A stretch of 8,705 nucleotides of DNA from contig JAAXHZ010000360.1 in the NCBI GenBank assembly GCA_012270625.1, positions 1 through 8,705 of the forward strand, written 5' to 3'. The translations under genes were made by a program, and so were the position numbers. The notes beneath the pieces are model-generated. The model had not been told where the DNA came from. It did not search any database and worked only from the letters and a program-made list of their open reading frames with translations. This stretch comes from Dehalococcoidia bacterium. Its GTDB lineage: Bacteria; Chloroflexota; Dehalococcoidia; SAR202; UBA11138. This document shows, in pieces, positions 1 to 6,931 of the stretch. How positions within the stretch are numbered: the first letter of the stretch is position 1; each line of letters starts with the position of its first letter.

Positions 1-1823
1 TCGCCGGATGCGGAGCGCTCTTCTTCGCTCTTGGCGAAAGGGATGATGCCGCCGGCGAACATCAGCGGCTGGGTCTCTCCCCCAATGTCGGGGTGTCGCA
101 GGTTCCATCCAGTGTGGGCTGCCAGGGGCACGGATATCTCCGGAAGGGTTATGCCGGCAACCTCGTTGCCATCGGAGTTCACGTCCGGCACCATCGAGCC
201 GTACACCTTGCCAACGTCGGGCGGCATCTTTGTAACCTGCTCCACGTCAGACCTCAGCTGGTAGTTCCGCCTGTGGGGAAGCGGATGCCGTCGCGGGTAG
301 TTCGTCCCCGGAATCGCGTCCATTACACCCCTGAGTCTGATCGGCGGGACCGCGGTGCCGTCGTCAACCTTGGGATGGCAGCTCCGTGGCGGCTCGACGC
401 CCTCGGCGACCCACCTGTCCAGGTTCTCCAGGCAAGCCCTGAGAAGCGGAGTGTAGTCGATTGTGCTCCGCATGTTCTGAGTGCGGCTGACGCCTTCTCC
501 CGAATCGGAGGTGTCGGTCGGGGGCCACGTGCCGGTGCCGTGTTCGGTTCCGGTGAAGTGGTACACACGGACGTTCGGTCCGGGATCGACGTCCACCCTG
601 CCGTCAGGGTCGGTGTGGATGAGCGATGCGTCGCCCCTGTGGTATTCGGCTGAGGTGTTTGTGTAGAAGACGCGCAGCGGACTGCCGCGCGCGTCAAGCC
701 TGCGATGCAGCGAGTCCGTCACGCCGGTCTCGGGGTCGGCCTGCTCGACGCTGGAGAACGGGAACAGCTGGGTCAGCATGTTGTTGCGGTCCTTCGAGTT
801 CTGTCCGAACCGCTGGTTGAACTCGCCCCGCATCCCGCCCGCTACGTTCGCGATGATGCCGTCAAGCGCCTCGCGCCCCTGCTCGTCGCGATTGAAGTCG
901 TTGTAGATGTACGTGCGCAGGTAGCGACCGGTCTGAGATCGCCCGTAAGCGTAGGCATAGCTGATGTCGATGGGCGAGCCGGCATCGTGCGACCCGTACT
1001 TGAACCACGATACACAGTCTCGCAGTCCCGCGAAGCTGAGACCCAGCACCGGCGCGCCGATAGTCGTATAGACGATCTGGTAGAGTCGTCCCTTCTCGAA
1101 CTTGCCCTCGGCGCAGATGTAGTCGGGATCGGCGACGTACGTCCCGTCGGCCCCTATCCTGCCGAACCGCCAGAACGAGCGCGGCACGAGCCTTGCAGGG
1201 CCGTCGGGCATGTCGCGCACTTCCAGCCGGGCGTCGGCCTCGTTCATGTCGTAGGCCGGATACGCCCTGTGACCTTTGTCGGACAGCAGAAAGTTGTGCG
1301 TGTCCTCGACGCTCTGGAGCTGCGTGTACACCTTTCCAACCAGCGGGCTGCCCTTGTCGTCCTCGGCGTCGGGACCGTCCATGGTAATCAGGGCCGGGAA
1401 CGCGGGGGTATCGCCCTGCCAGCCACACGCGACCACGGTGTAGCCGCGCTCCATCAGGAAACCGTTGCCGAGGCTGATGTCGGCGTCCGCGCTTACGCCA
1501 GGGTCTATGGCCAGACGTTCGGCGCTGTTGAAATTCGGCAGCGCGACGCGATTGCCGCGGTTCACGACATCCAGCATCAATCGTCCGCTGCCCTTCGAGC
1601 GGTCAGCCGGCAGTATGATAGACACGTCGGATGAGAATTCGACCCTGCCGGCGCTGTCTCTCGCGGCGCGGTGGGCGTCCGTGATTCGAGTGTTGGCCGC
1701 GTTCTCAGGGTCGATAGAGAAGCGCAGTGTGCCCCGAATCTCCTCGTAAGGGCCGACGTCACCCCACGATCTGCCGTCGGCCAGCGGCCGTCTGAACCTG
1801 ATATCCAATCCGCTAACTGGCAT
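1..1823 (-). CDS. Alpha/beta hydrolase domain protein (PF20091-like), C-terminus cut by window edge
   Basis: The minus strand is open from the ATG at 1823 to base 1: 607 codons and no stop, so the C-terminus is outside the window. The protein starts MPVSGLDIRFRRPLADG and has the layout of the large 'alpha/beta hydrolase domain' family (Abhydrolase_10, PF20091), whose substrates are mostly unknown. The nucleophile elbow is visible as GRSQTGRYLR with Ser296. A later HFTGTEHGTG stretch around His428 is the likely catalytic histidine, and the acid probably lies in the segment near 393-405 (by analogy, not proven). No signal peptide is seen, so it is probably cytoplasmic. The start overlaps the stop of the upstream DUF1461 gene by 11 bases, with a GGGGGA ribosome site (1829-1834) five bases before the ATG, which suggests translational coupling. 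Several plus-strand and other-frame open stretches over this region are shadows. An esterase or lactonase activity is possible but not shown. Confidence 0.87.
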   Translation of the reverse strand, partial: MPVSGLDIRFRRPLADGRSWGDVGPYEEIRGTLRFSIDPENAANTRITDAHRAARDSAGRVEFSSDVSIILPADRSKGSGRLMLDVVNRGNRVALPNFNSAERLAIDPGVSADADISLGNGFLMERGYTVVACGWQGDTPAFPALITMDGPDAEDDKGSPLVGKVYTQLQSVEDTHNFLLSDKGHRAYPAYDMNEADARLEVRDMPDGPARLVPRSFWRFGRIGADGTYVADPDYICAEGKFEKGRLYQIVYTTIGAPVLGLSFAGLRDCVSWFKYGSHDAGSPIDISYAYAYGRSQTGRYLRTYIYNDFNRDEQGREALDGIIANVAGGMRGEFNQRFGQNSKDRNNMLTQLFPFSSVEQADPETGVTDSLHRRLDARGSPLRVFYTNTSAEYHRGDASLIHTDPDGRVDVDPGPNVRVYHFTGTEHGTGTWPPTDTSDSGEGVSRTQNMRSTIDYTPLLRACLENLDRWVAEGVEPPRSCHPKVDDGTAVPPIRLRGVMDAIPGTNYPRRHPLPHRRNYQLRSDVEQVTKMPPDVGKVYGSMVPDVNSDGNEVAGITLPEISVPLAAHTGWNLRHPDIGGETQPLMFAGGIIPFAKSEEERSASG

Positions 1824-2568
1824 TTGCTTCCCCCACTGGCTCTGTGCTCTCCTCGTTCCGACTGGCTTGGGTAGATCTTGGCAGATACTTGGGCACGATC
1901 ACCAGGACAGCTGCCTCCACGACCACGGCCAGCGCGATGAGCATGGTAGCGTCGAAGAAGAACCCCTGCGGGAACATTGCTATCAGGTAGTCGCGGCGCG
2001 GGTCTAGCTGCCAGAGATCGTTGCTGAAGCTGATCAGGTGAAACGCCAGGAACAGTCTGTCGAAGCCGACCAGCGACCCCAGACCAACTAGCGCTACCAG
2101 CCCAAGAGTCACGCCGCCACCCCATCGCAGCAGCCTGCCCAGCATCGGCCAGAACTCGCGACGCCACACCCAGAATCCTCCCGCGACGACGATGACAAGA
2201 AACAGTCCACTGAGCTCCGACACCCTGTACACGCCCTTGACCAGACCCTTCACATCGCGCATGTGCAGCGCTTCACGTTCGTTGTAGAGGTTCATGACGC
2301 GGACCCCGGCAACGACTACTCGGATCTCGATCAGGTCGGCGTCGTTGTTGAGGTAGTCGCGAATCTGCTTTCCCGCCGAGATCAGCTCGTCCCGCTCGAT
2401 TCCGGTGTATCGCGCGATGTCGTACCTGTCGAATCCATATGAATACAGGGGTGGGAAGTTTATAACCCAACGAACGTTGAGAGCTATCAAAAAGACGGGC
2501 ACGATCGCGACGAACAGCACGGCGATTACAACCTTGACCGTCGGCGCGATGTCAATCCGGGGCGTCAT
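1813..2568 (-). CDS. DUF1461 / TIGR01906 family integral membrane protein
   Basis: This is a 251-residue membrane protein of unknown function. Four hydrophobic segments are visible at about 11-33, 118-135, 148-168 and 206-226. Between the first and second is a roughly 80-residue, probably extracytoplasmic, region. Two stretches match the hallmark pattern I know for DUF1461 (PF07314): NEREALHMRDVK at 96-107, and a segment at about 176-204 with FHLISFSND, then W, LDP, RDYLI and FP followed by FF. The length is typical for the family. The ATG has no Shine-Dalgarno sequence, but a strong promoter ends only 8 bases upstream, so the message is probably leaderless. The 3' end overlaps the start of the alpha/beta hydrolase gene, so the two are almost certainly co-transcribed. 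The family's biochemical role is not established and the hydrolase partner gives only a weak hint. Confidence 0.88.
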   Translation of the reverse strand: MTPRIDIAPTVKVVIAVLFVAIVPVFLIALNVRWVINFPPLYSYGFDRYDIARYTGIERDELISAGKQIRDYLNNDADLIEIRVVVAGVRVMNLYNEREALHMRDVKGLVKGVYRVSELSGLFLVIVVAGGFWVWRREFWPMLGRLLRWGGGVTLGLVALVGLGSLVGFDRLFLAFHLISFSNDLWQLDPRRDYLIAMFPQGFFFDATMLIALAVVVEAAVLVIVPKYLPRSTQASRNEESTEPVGEANAS

Positions 2569-2576
2569 GCGGTAGC

Positions 2577-2605
2577 ATCTTAGGGTCGAGGTATAGGGGT
2601 GTCAA
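2577..2605 (-). promoter_or_regulatory. Sigma-70 type promoter for the DUF1461-hydrolase operon
   Basis: Read on the minus strand, a perfect -35 TTGACA (2605-2600) is followed by a 17-base spacer and TAAGAT (2582-2577, four of six consensus bases). The ATG of the DUF1461 gene starts at 2568, 8 bases past the -10, so the expected transcription start falls within about 0-3 bases of the start codon. This explains why that gene has no ribosome site. It lies in the 54-base divergent gap and abuts the mazG ribosome binding site. Confidence 0.68.
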
Positions 2606-2610
2606 CAGAG

Positions 2611-2625
2611 AGGTGAACCGCAGTG
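2611..2625 (+). promoter_or_regulatory. Ribosome binding site and GTG start of mazG
   Basis: AGGTGA at 2611-2616 sits 6 bases before the GTG at 2623-2625. This decides the non-ATG start of mazG. A possible -10 (TATAGG, 2592-2597) precedes it, but I see no matching -35. Confidence 0.7.
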
Positions 2626-3450
2626 ACACACAGCAGCTTCCCGAGCAGCTTCGAAGGAATCCAGCGACTCGTCGCGAGGCTGCGTTCGCCGGACGGCTGC
2701 CCCTGGGACAGGGAGCAGTCGGCCGATTCACTCAAGCATCTCTTCCTGGAGGAGTGCTACGAGCTCGTGGAGGCCATAGAAGAGGGAGATGTGGAGAAGA
2801 TAGCCGAGGAGCTGGGCGACGTGCTCTTCCACGGCGCGTCGCAGATCCAGATCGCAGAGGAGCAAGGCGACTTCAGTGGCGCGGATGTCTTCAGGGAAGT
2901 CATCGAAAAGCTGGTCCGTCGGCATCCGCATGTGTTCGGCGACGCCGTGGTGGAGGACGCCGAGGAGGCGGTGCCGCGCTGGGACCAGATCAAGCGCCAG
3001 GAGATGGCAGGGACTGACAGATCGATTCTGGATGGCGTACCCAAGGCGATGCCCGCGATGGGATATGCTCAAGCCGTGCAGGGACGAGCCGCTCGGATGG
3101 GCTTCGACTGGGATGACTACGCCGGTGTGCTGGACAAGGTCGTAGAGGAGCTTCGAGAGCTGGAAGAGGTAGAGAGCGACGACGCCCGTGAAATGGAGCT
3201 GGGCGACCTACTGTTCTCAGTGGTCAACGCGAGCCGCTGGCTGGGAATCGAGGCCGAGACCGCGCTGCGACGCGCCAACCGCAGGTTCTACTCCAGGTTC
3301 ACTGCGATGGAGAGACTCGCCCGCAGTCGAGGCGTTGACTTCGAGCTACTGTCCATCGACGCGAAAGAGGATCTGTGGCAAGAGGCAAAGCGAGGCGAGT
3401 CCCACACCTACGATCAGGATTGCGTCAGCCAAGCCGCCTCAGAATCCTGA
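2623..3450 (+). CDS. mazG: MazG nucleoside triphosphate pyrophosphohydrolase
   Basis: MazG hydrolyses nucleoside triphosphates to monophosphates and pyrophosphate in the cytoplasm. It acts in nucleotide-pool sanitation and, in E. coli, in modulating the stringent response. The 275-residue product is close to the E. coli length (about 263) and has the two tandem MazG domains. In domain 1, SPDGCPWDREQ (22-32) is followed by the metal-binding EExxE...ExxD signature: Glu43, Glu44, Glu47, then Glu63 and Asp66; KLVRRHPHVFGD follows at 96-107. In domain 2, the linker motif with Pro140 and GFDW (160-163) precedes Glu175, Glu176, Glu179 and Glu192, Asp195. Both catalytic signatures look intact. The GTG start is supported by AGGTGA 6 bases upstream. 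The last 26 bases overlap the 3' end of the convergent MFS gene. Confidence 0.95.
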   Translation: MTHSSFPSSFEGIQRLVARLRSPDGCPWDREQSADSLKHLFLEECYELVEAIEEGDVEKIAEELGDVLFHGASQIQIAEEQGDFSGADVFREVIEKLVRRHPHVFGDAVVEDAEEAVPRWDQIKRQEMAGTDRSILDGVPKAMPAMGYAQAVQGRAARMGFDWDDYAGVLDKVVEELRELEEVESDDAREMELGDLLFSVVNASRWLGIEAETALRRANRRFYSRFTAMERLARSRGVDFELLSIDAKEDLWQEAKRGESHTYDQDCVSQAASES

Positions 3451-4996
3451 TTCGCCAGACTGCCAGCGAGAACAGCGCCAGCATCGTTCCAGCCGCAATC
3501 TGAGTCGCGTGAGGGGCGCCGAGATGCTCCGCGAGGAACCCGGCGGCAAGACTACCGAACGGGAACAGCCCCCACGTCAGCATGTACAGACCCGAGACCC
3601 TTCCCCTGTACTCGTCCGGGACCTTGCTCTGAACGGCTGCGCTGCTGACCGAGAAGAGGGTCATCATCGCCGCGCTGATAACCATAAGGTTCAGATAGGC
3701 GGTGTAGAAGAAGACGTTGATCGAGAACAATGCCGTCGCCAGCGCCAGAACGATCACGCTGACCAGCACCACGACGTTCTTCGCCTGAATGTCCCCCTTG
3801 GAGGCGAGGACGAACGTGCCCAGCGTCGAGCCGGCTCCGACCGCTGATAGAAGCAGGCCTAGCCCTTTCGAGTCCACTTTGAACACCTCGGCGGCGTACA
3901 CCGGCATGAGGCCCTGGATCGACGGCATCACCAGCAGCGCGGGCATGGCGGTCAGCGTGAACAGCCCGATCAGCATAGGCTGGCTGAGAACGTAGCGAAC
4001 TCCCTCGCGAAGGTCGGAGAACACGGTCGGCAGTCGCAGTGTGGGCCTGTCCGACTTCCTCACCCGGAGGTACAGCGCGGTGCAGACCGCACATGCTTGG
4101 AGAGCGGCCTCCAGCAGCAGAGTCGATCCTGGCCCTGAGATTGCTATCAGCACGCCGCCGAGCGCCGGGAGCGCAAGCCGTGTCACCGAGAAAGCCATCG
4201 AGTTCAACGCGAAGGCGTTCACGAGGTTCTCTCTAGGGACGATGTTTGGGATGAGCGACATCCGAGCAGGATCGCTGACCACCCAAGACAGCCCCATGAA
4301 GAAAATGAAGGCGAAGATGTGCCACGCTTCAAGGTTACCGGTCAGGACGATCACGGAGAACACTGACGTCACAATGGCCTGGTAACCATATATGAATGCG
4401 AGCAGCTTCCTGCGGTCGAAGCTATCTACGAGCACTCCGCCTATGGGGCCGACAAGCAGAATTGGGAGTGCGTCCAGCCCCAGGGCGAGGCTGGTCCAGA
4501 AGGCCGACTCGGTGACCTCGTAGGCCAGCCACCCGACGACGACCTGCTGCAGCCAGAAGCCGGCAGACGAAAACACCGTCGCCAGCCATAGAAACACGTA
4601 GCTCTGGTAGCGAAACGAGTCGAACGTGTGGACCTGCGCCGGCGGCCTGATGTGTGGCCGTCTGATGTGCGGCCTGAAGCGCCGTCGCGATGCTCGAGCT
4701 GACGCGGCAGAGGGCGTATCGATTGCGCCGGTAAGCTCGGCTGCCGGGGAGTCCGCTGCAACTAGGCTCTTCACATCGGACGCAGCTGAAGATGACGTCG
4801 GCCCCGAAAGGTCGGGAGGCAAACTGGCGACGTCCTGACTGGATGGGTCGGCCGCTGCAACCAGGCTCTTCACATCGGGTGGACCGGTCGGGTCCTGAGG
4901 GTTGACGGAAGTCTCCGTTCCGATGGAATCGACAGGGGTGTTGGACGGATCACGTCCATCACAGCGGCGAGAATGGGAAAATTCTCGTGCTTCCAA
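3425..4996 (-). CDS. MFS exporter, EntS/MFS_3-like, with long N-terminal extension
   Basis: This is a 523-residue major facilitator transporter of the inner membrane. The transporter proper starts near residue 124 (FDSFRYQSYVFLWLATVFSS). It resembles the MFS_3/enterobactin-exporter-like group, with WLQQVVVGWLAYEVTES at about 148-164 and the loop motif A as GGVLVDSFDRRK at 186-197. Alternating hydrophobic segments continue to the C-terminus, in line with 12 helices. The substrate cannot be told. Residues 1-120 are a Pro/Ser/Ala-rich, probably disordered extension with DVKSLVAA twice (41-48 and 74-81) and a basic RPHIR repeat (about 108-117) just before the first helix; this is unusual for the family. 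The start used is a TTG at 4996 with GGAG about 10 bases upstream. No ATG occurs before the transmembrane core and in-frame GTGs at 4873 and 4774 lack ribosome sites, so the start is uncertain. The gene ends tail to tail inside mazG. Confidence 0.88.
   Translation of the reverse strand: MEAREFSHSRRCDGRDPSNTPVDSIGTETSVNPQDPTGPPDVKSLVAAADPSSQDVASLPPDLSGPTSSSAASDVKSLVAADSPAAELTGAIDTPSAASARASRRRFRPHIRRPHIRPPAQVHTFDSFRYQSYVFLWLATVFSSAGFWLQQVVVGWLAYEVTESAFWTSLALGLDALPILLVGPIGGVLVDSFDRRKLLAFIYGYQAIVTSVFSVIVLTGNLEAWHIFAFIFFMGLSWVVSDPARMSLIPNIVPRENLVNAFALNSMAFSVTRLALPALGGVLIAISGPGSTLLLEAALQACAVCTALYLRVRKSDRPTLRLPTVFSDLREGVRYVLSQPMLIGLFTLTAMPALLVMPSIQGLMPVYAAEVFKVDSKGLGLLLSAVGAGSTLGTFVLASKGDIQAKNVVVLVSVIVLALATALFSINVFFYTAYLNLMVISAAMMTLFSVSSAAVQSKVPDEYRGRVSGLYMLTWGLFPFGSLAAGFLAEHLGAPHATQIAAGTMLALFSLAVWRIRILRRLG
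4755..4878. repeat. Pair of 25-bp in-frame direct repeats in the MFS N-terminal extension
   Basis: Copies at 4755-4779 and 4854-4878 differ at one base. Their spacing is 99 bases (33 codons), so both encode the peptide DVKSLVAA on the minus strand. This looks like an internal duplication within a low-complexity linker. Confidence 0.75.
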
Positions 4997-5456
4997 GGAT
5001 TTAGCGCTCCACGCAAAAAGTTCAACCAGAGTCGATCAAACGAGGCGGGGCGTAGAGCGCGATCCTTGAGTCGCGGTACGGCCTCTCGCCGATCGCTATT
5101 TTAGCATATTCATGATTCTGTCTTCACTATTTTGGACTAGAATTTTACGAATTTTCGTTCCAAGTGAGACAAAAGCAATCTCCACGTTTGCTCACTACCG
5201 TTCTGCTGTCATTCCCATGCACACGGCAGTCCATTCCTGCATCAGCGACGATTCAAGCCGTAGTTGCAACAAGTACGTCGTAAATAGCAATATTAACTGC
5301 CCTCATAAGAGTTTTACATATGTATTGACTAGCTGATTTCGTCTTGACAGATTCGCCTGTTTGGTAGAGAATACGATGACTCTCCACAATACGCTCTACA
5401 GATGTGGGCATTGGCTTCATTCCTTGCTGTGACCCTCTGAAGGGAAGGCAACCTAG
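4997..5456. other. Divergent intergenic region, AT-rich from about 5090
   Basis: This 460-base stretch separates the start of the MFS gene (minus) from the start of the coiled-coil gene (plus). From about 5090 to 5450 it is clearly richer in A and T than the coding DNA on both sides. It holds a good promoter for the coiled-coil gene (5344-5372) and, for the MFS gene, only a weak candidate on the minus strand (TAAAAT at 5103-5098, poor -35). A stretch at 5209-5243 (gtcattccc ... tccattcctgc) resembles a decayed copy of the repeat at 7806. An open frame at 5112-5336 has no ribosome site, no recognisable protein features and unlikely codon use, so I do not call it. I see no tRNA or obvious structured RNA. 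Confidence 0.6.
5344..5372 (+). promoter_or_regulatory. Sigma-70 type promoter for the coiled-coil gene
   Basis: A perfect -35 TTGACA (5344-5349), a 17-base spacer and GAGAAT (5367-5372, four of six bases). The expected start near 5379 gives a leader of about 80 bases before the coiled-coil gene. A second TTGACT at 5325-5330 has no good -10 and is less likely. Confidence 0.6.
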
Positions 5457-5459
5457 GTG
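5441..5459 (+). promoter_or_regulatory. Ribosome binding site of the coiled-coil gene
   Basis: AGGGAAGG at 5441-5448 is 8 bases before a GTG at 5457, followed two codons later by an ATG at 5463 in the same frame. Either can be the start; the GTG has the better spacing. Confidence 0.55.
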
Positions 5460-5951
5460 ACAATGACAGAAGATCGCTTTATTACATACGAAGCTGCGCG
5501 GGAAATATTCGCGACCAAGGCTGATATTGCCGAGTTCAGATCTGAAGCCAAGGCAGATGTTGCAGAGATCAAAGCGGATGTTGCTGAGCTTAGATCCGAA
5601 GTCAGGGCGGATGTTGCTGAGCTTAGGGCCGAAGTCAGGGCGGATGTCGCCGAGTTCAGATCCGAAGTCAGGGCAGATGTGGCCGAACTCAGGTCTGAAG
5701 TCAAGGCGGATGTCGCCGAGCTCAGGTCTGAAGTCAAGGCAGATGTGGCCGAACTCAGGGATGAAGTCAAGGCGGATGTCGCAGAGTTCAGATCCGAAGT
5801 CAGGGCGGATGTGGCCTTAGTCAGAACCGATGTTGCGGAAATGGAGACTCGCATCGTCAAGTGGATGGTAGCAGTGCAGATAGGCGGTATCACAGGCATC
5901 GCTACGATTACAACTGCCATCATAGCCATCTCGACGCTGCTGGGGAGCTAA
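5457..5951 (+). CDS. Tail-anchored coiled-coil protein made of 11-residue repeats
   Basis: The 164-residue product has three parts. Residues 1-20 are a short head (ending AAREIFATK). Residues 21-122 are a repetitive coil of the unit (K/R)ADVAE(L/F)RSEV. Residues about 138-161 form one hydrophobic helix followed by only three residues. The coil has eight 11-residue units (21-31 and seven in a row at 39-115), with 7-residue units at 32-38 and 116-122. Hydrophobic positions 4, 7 and 11 of each unit give 3-4-4 spacing, the hendecad pattern of a straight or slightly right-handed coil. The layout, with ETRIVKWMVA just before the membrane helix, recalls bacterial DUF1640/CCDC90-like proteins whose function is poorly known; this is resemblance, not proof. 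A likely oligomeric, inner-membrane, cytoplasm-facing rod is inferred. It has its own promoter in an AT-rich region. The function is unknown. Confidence 0.85.
   Translation: MTMTEDRFITYEAAREIFATKADIAEFRSEAKADVAEIKADVAELRSEVRADVAELRAEVRADVAEFRSEVRADVAELRSEVKADVAELRSEVKADVAELRDEVKADVAEFRSEVRADVALVRTDVAEMETRIVKWMVAVQIGGITGIATITTAIIAISTLLGS
5571..5801 (+). repeat. Seven tandem 33-bp repeats in the coiled-coil gene
   Basis: Seven 33-base units run without gaps, each encoding one hendecad. A 66-base order is visible: units 4 (5670-5702) and 6 (5736-5768) share gcagatgtggccgaactc, and units 3 (5637) and 7 (5769) share gagttcagatccgaagtc. Units 1 and 2 share gatgttgctgagcttag. A further divergent unit lies at 5517-5549. 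This pattern points to repeated duplication of one-unit and two-unit blocks. Confidence 0.9.
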
Positions 5952-5981
5952 TAGAGATCTGCGCGGATTCGAGATGCTAGG

Positions 5982-6926
5982 TCACGCGTACTCCGTGATG
6001 TGCCCGAAGATGCGCTCGAGCCTGACGCGGTCGGCGTCTGGCAAATAGGGCTGCTCCATTGCTCTGACGTTGGCTTCCATGTGACTCGGCTTCGACGTGC
6101 CGGTGATGACGCTCGATATGGCCGGATGGTCGGCGGCGAACTTGTAGGCTGCGCTGATGACCGAGTCCACGTCGTCGTGTACCAGCCATCCGAGCGGCTC
6201 CCTGTCCGGCACCGAATCGCGTGACAGCAGGCCGCGCGACTTCCATTCCGCGATCGTCTCTTCGAACAGATCGGGATTGGGCAGCCTGATCCTGACAGCA
6301 GCCATGTTCAGTATCCCAACGTTGTGCCGCAGCGCGAGGGGCAACACCTCCCGTGCCATCCACTGGTTGAGGATGCCGAACTTCAGCATTATCACGTCCC
6401 ACACGTCGGGCGCCCGCTTCAGGCCGGCCAGCGCGCCATCCTGTTCGGGGTCGGCGATGTATCTCAAGCTAAATCCCTTGTGACCGATCTTGCCTTGCTC
6501 CCGGAGCCGATCGAACACGGGGCCGTACTTCTCCACCGCCATGTCGTGGTGCTCGGACAGAAGACCGTGCAGGAGCATTACGTCTATGTGATCGGTGTTA
6601 AGCCGACGCAGGCTGCCCTCGACCGACCGCGCCAACTCCTCGGGGTCGGCTGTAGGGTCTCCGTCCCTGGGGTACGTCCACTTGGTGACCAGCGAGTAGC
6701 GGTCCCTGGGTACGCCTCTCAGCGCATGTCCGAGGATCTCCTCGCTGTCCCTGTAGCCTTCGTGGGTGTCGAACAGGTTGACACCGAGATCGAGGCATCT
6801 GTGGATGAGTCTGTCCTGGTCGGCTTGGGTTGCGCCCCGGTTCTGACCGAACATGCTCGGCCCGCCGGTGCCCTGGCTCAGGATAGATACCCTGAGTCCC
6901 GTCCTGCCGAGAGTGCGATAGTGCAT
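5982..6926 (-). CDS. Aldo/keto reductase
   Basis: This is an NAD(P)H-dependent oxidoreductase of the aldo/keto reductase superfamily, a cytoplasmic TIM barrel reducing carbonyls to alcohols; the substrate cannot be told. Counting from the ATG at 6926 the protein has 314 residues. The full catalytic tetrad is visible: Asp53 and Tyr58 in FDTHEGYRDSEEILG, Lys82 in LVTKW, and His120 in VMLLHG. The C-terminal cofactor loop ITGTSKPSHMEANV carries the usual Glu and Asn. I chose the ATG at 6926 because MHYRTLGRTGLRVS is the usual family N-terminus and it lies 5 bases after the stop of the sppA-like gene. A GTG at 6956 would add 10 residues and overlap that gene by 25 bases. Neither start has a clear ribosome site, so translation is probably coupled to the upstream gene. 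It converges on the coiled-coil gene with a 30-base gap and no visible terminator. Confidence 0.93.
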   Translation of the reverse strand: MHYRTLGRTGLRVSILSQGTGGPSMFGQNRGATQADQDRLIHRCLDLGVNLFDTHEGYRDSEEILGHALRGVPRDRYSLVTKWTYPRDGDPTADPEELARSVEGSLRRLNTDHIDVMLLHGLLSEHHDMAVEKYGPVFDRLREQGKIGHKGFSLRYIADPEQDGALAGLKRAPDVWDVIMLKFGILNQWMAREVLPLALRHNVGILNMAAVRIRLPNPDLFEETIAEWKSRGLLSRDSVPDREPLGWLVHDDVDSVISAAYKFAADHPAISSVITGTSKPSHMEANVRAMEQPYLPDADRVRLERIFGHITEYA

Positions 6927-6931
6927 CTGGA

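Noticed and set aside
93..1634. Long plus-strand open frames at 93-653 and 705-1634
   Set aside because: They lie antisense to a continuous 607-codon minus-strand frame that has a clear hydrolase motif, and their own products show no recognisable protein features.
2611..3072. Alternative plus and minus frames over mazG (2613-3017, 2728-3072)
   Set aside because: They are shadows of mazG, which has both complete metal-binding signatures and a ribosome site.
5112..5336. 74-codon plus-strand open frame in the AT-rich region
   Set aside because: No ribosome site, no domain or membrane pattern, and codon use unlike its neighbours; it ends before the promoter at 5344.
5376..5432. 18-codon open frame in the leader of the coiled-coil gene
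   Set aside because: Its ATG falls at or just before the predicted transcription start and it has no ribosome site, so it is unlikely to be a leader peptide.
5571..5801. CRISPR array
   Set aside because: The 33-bp units abut without unique spacers and are in frame as protein repeats.
5453..5929. Antisense open frame across the coiled-coil gene (ATSALTSDLSS repeats)
   Set aside because: The repeats keep all registers of this short unit free of stops; the product is a mirror of the repeat and has no ribosome site. The sense frame has the promoter, ribosome site and a structured product.
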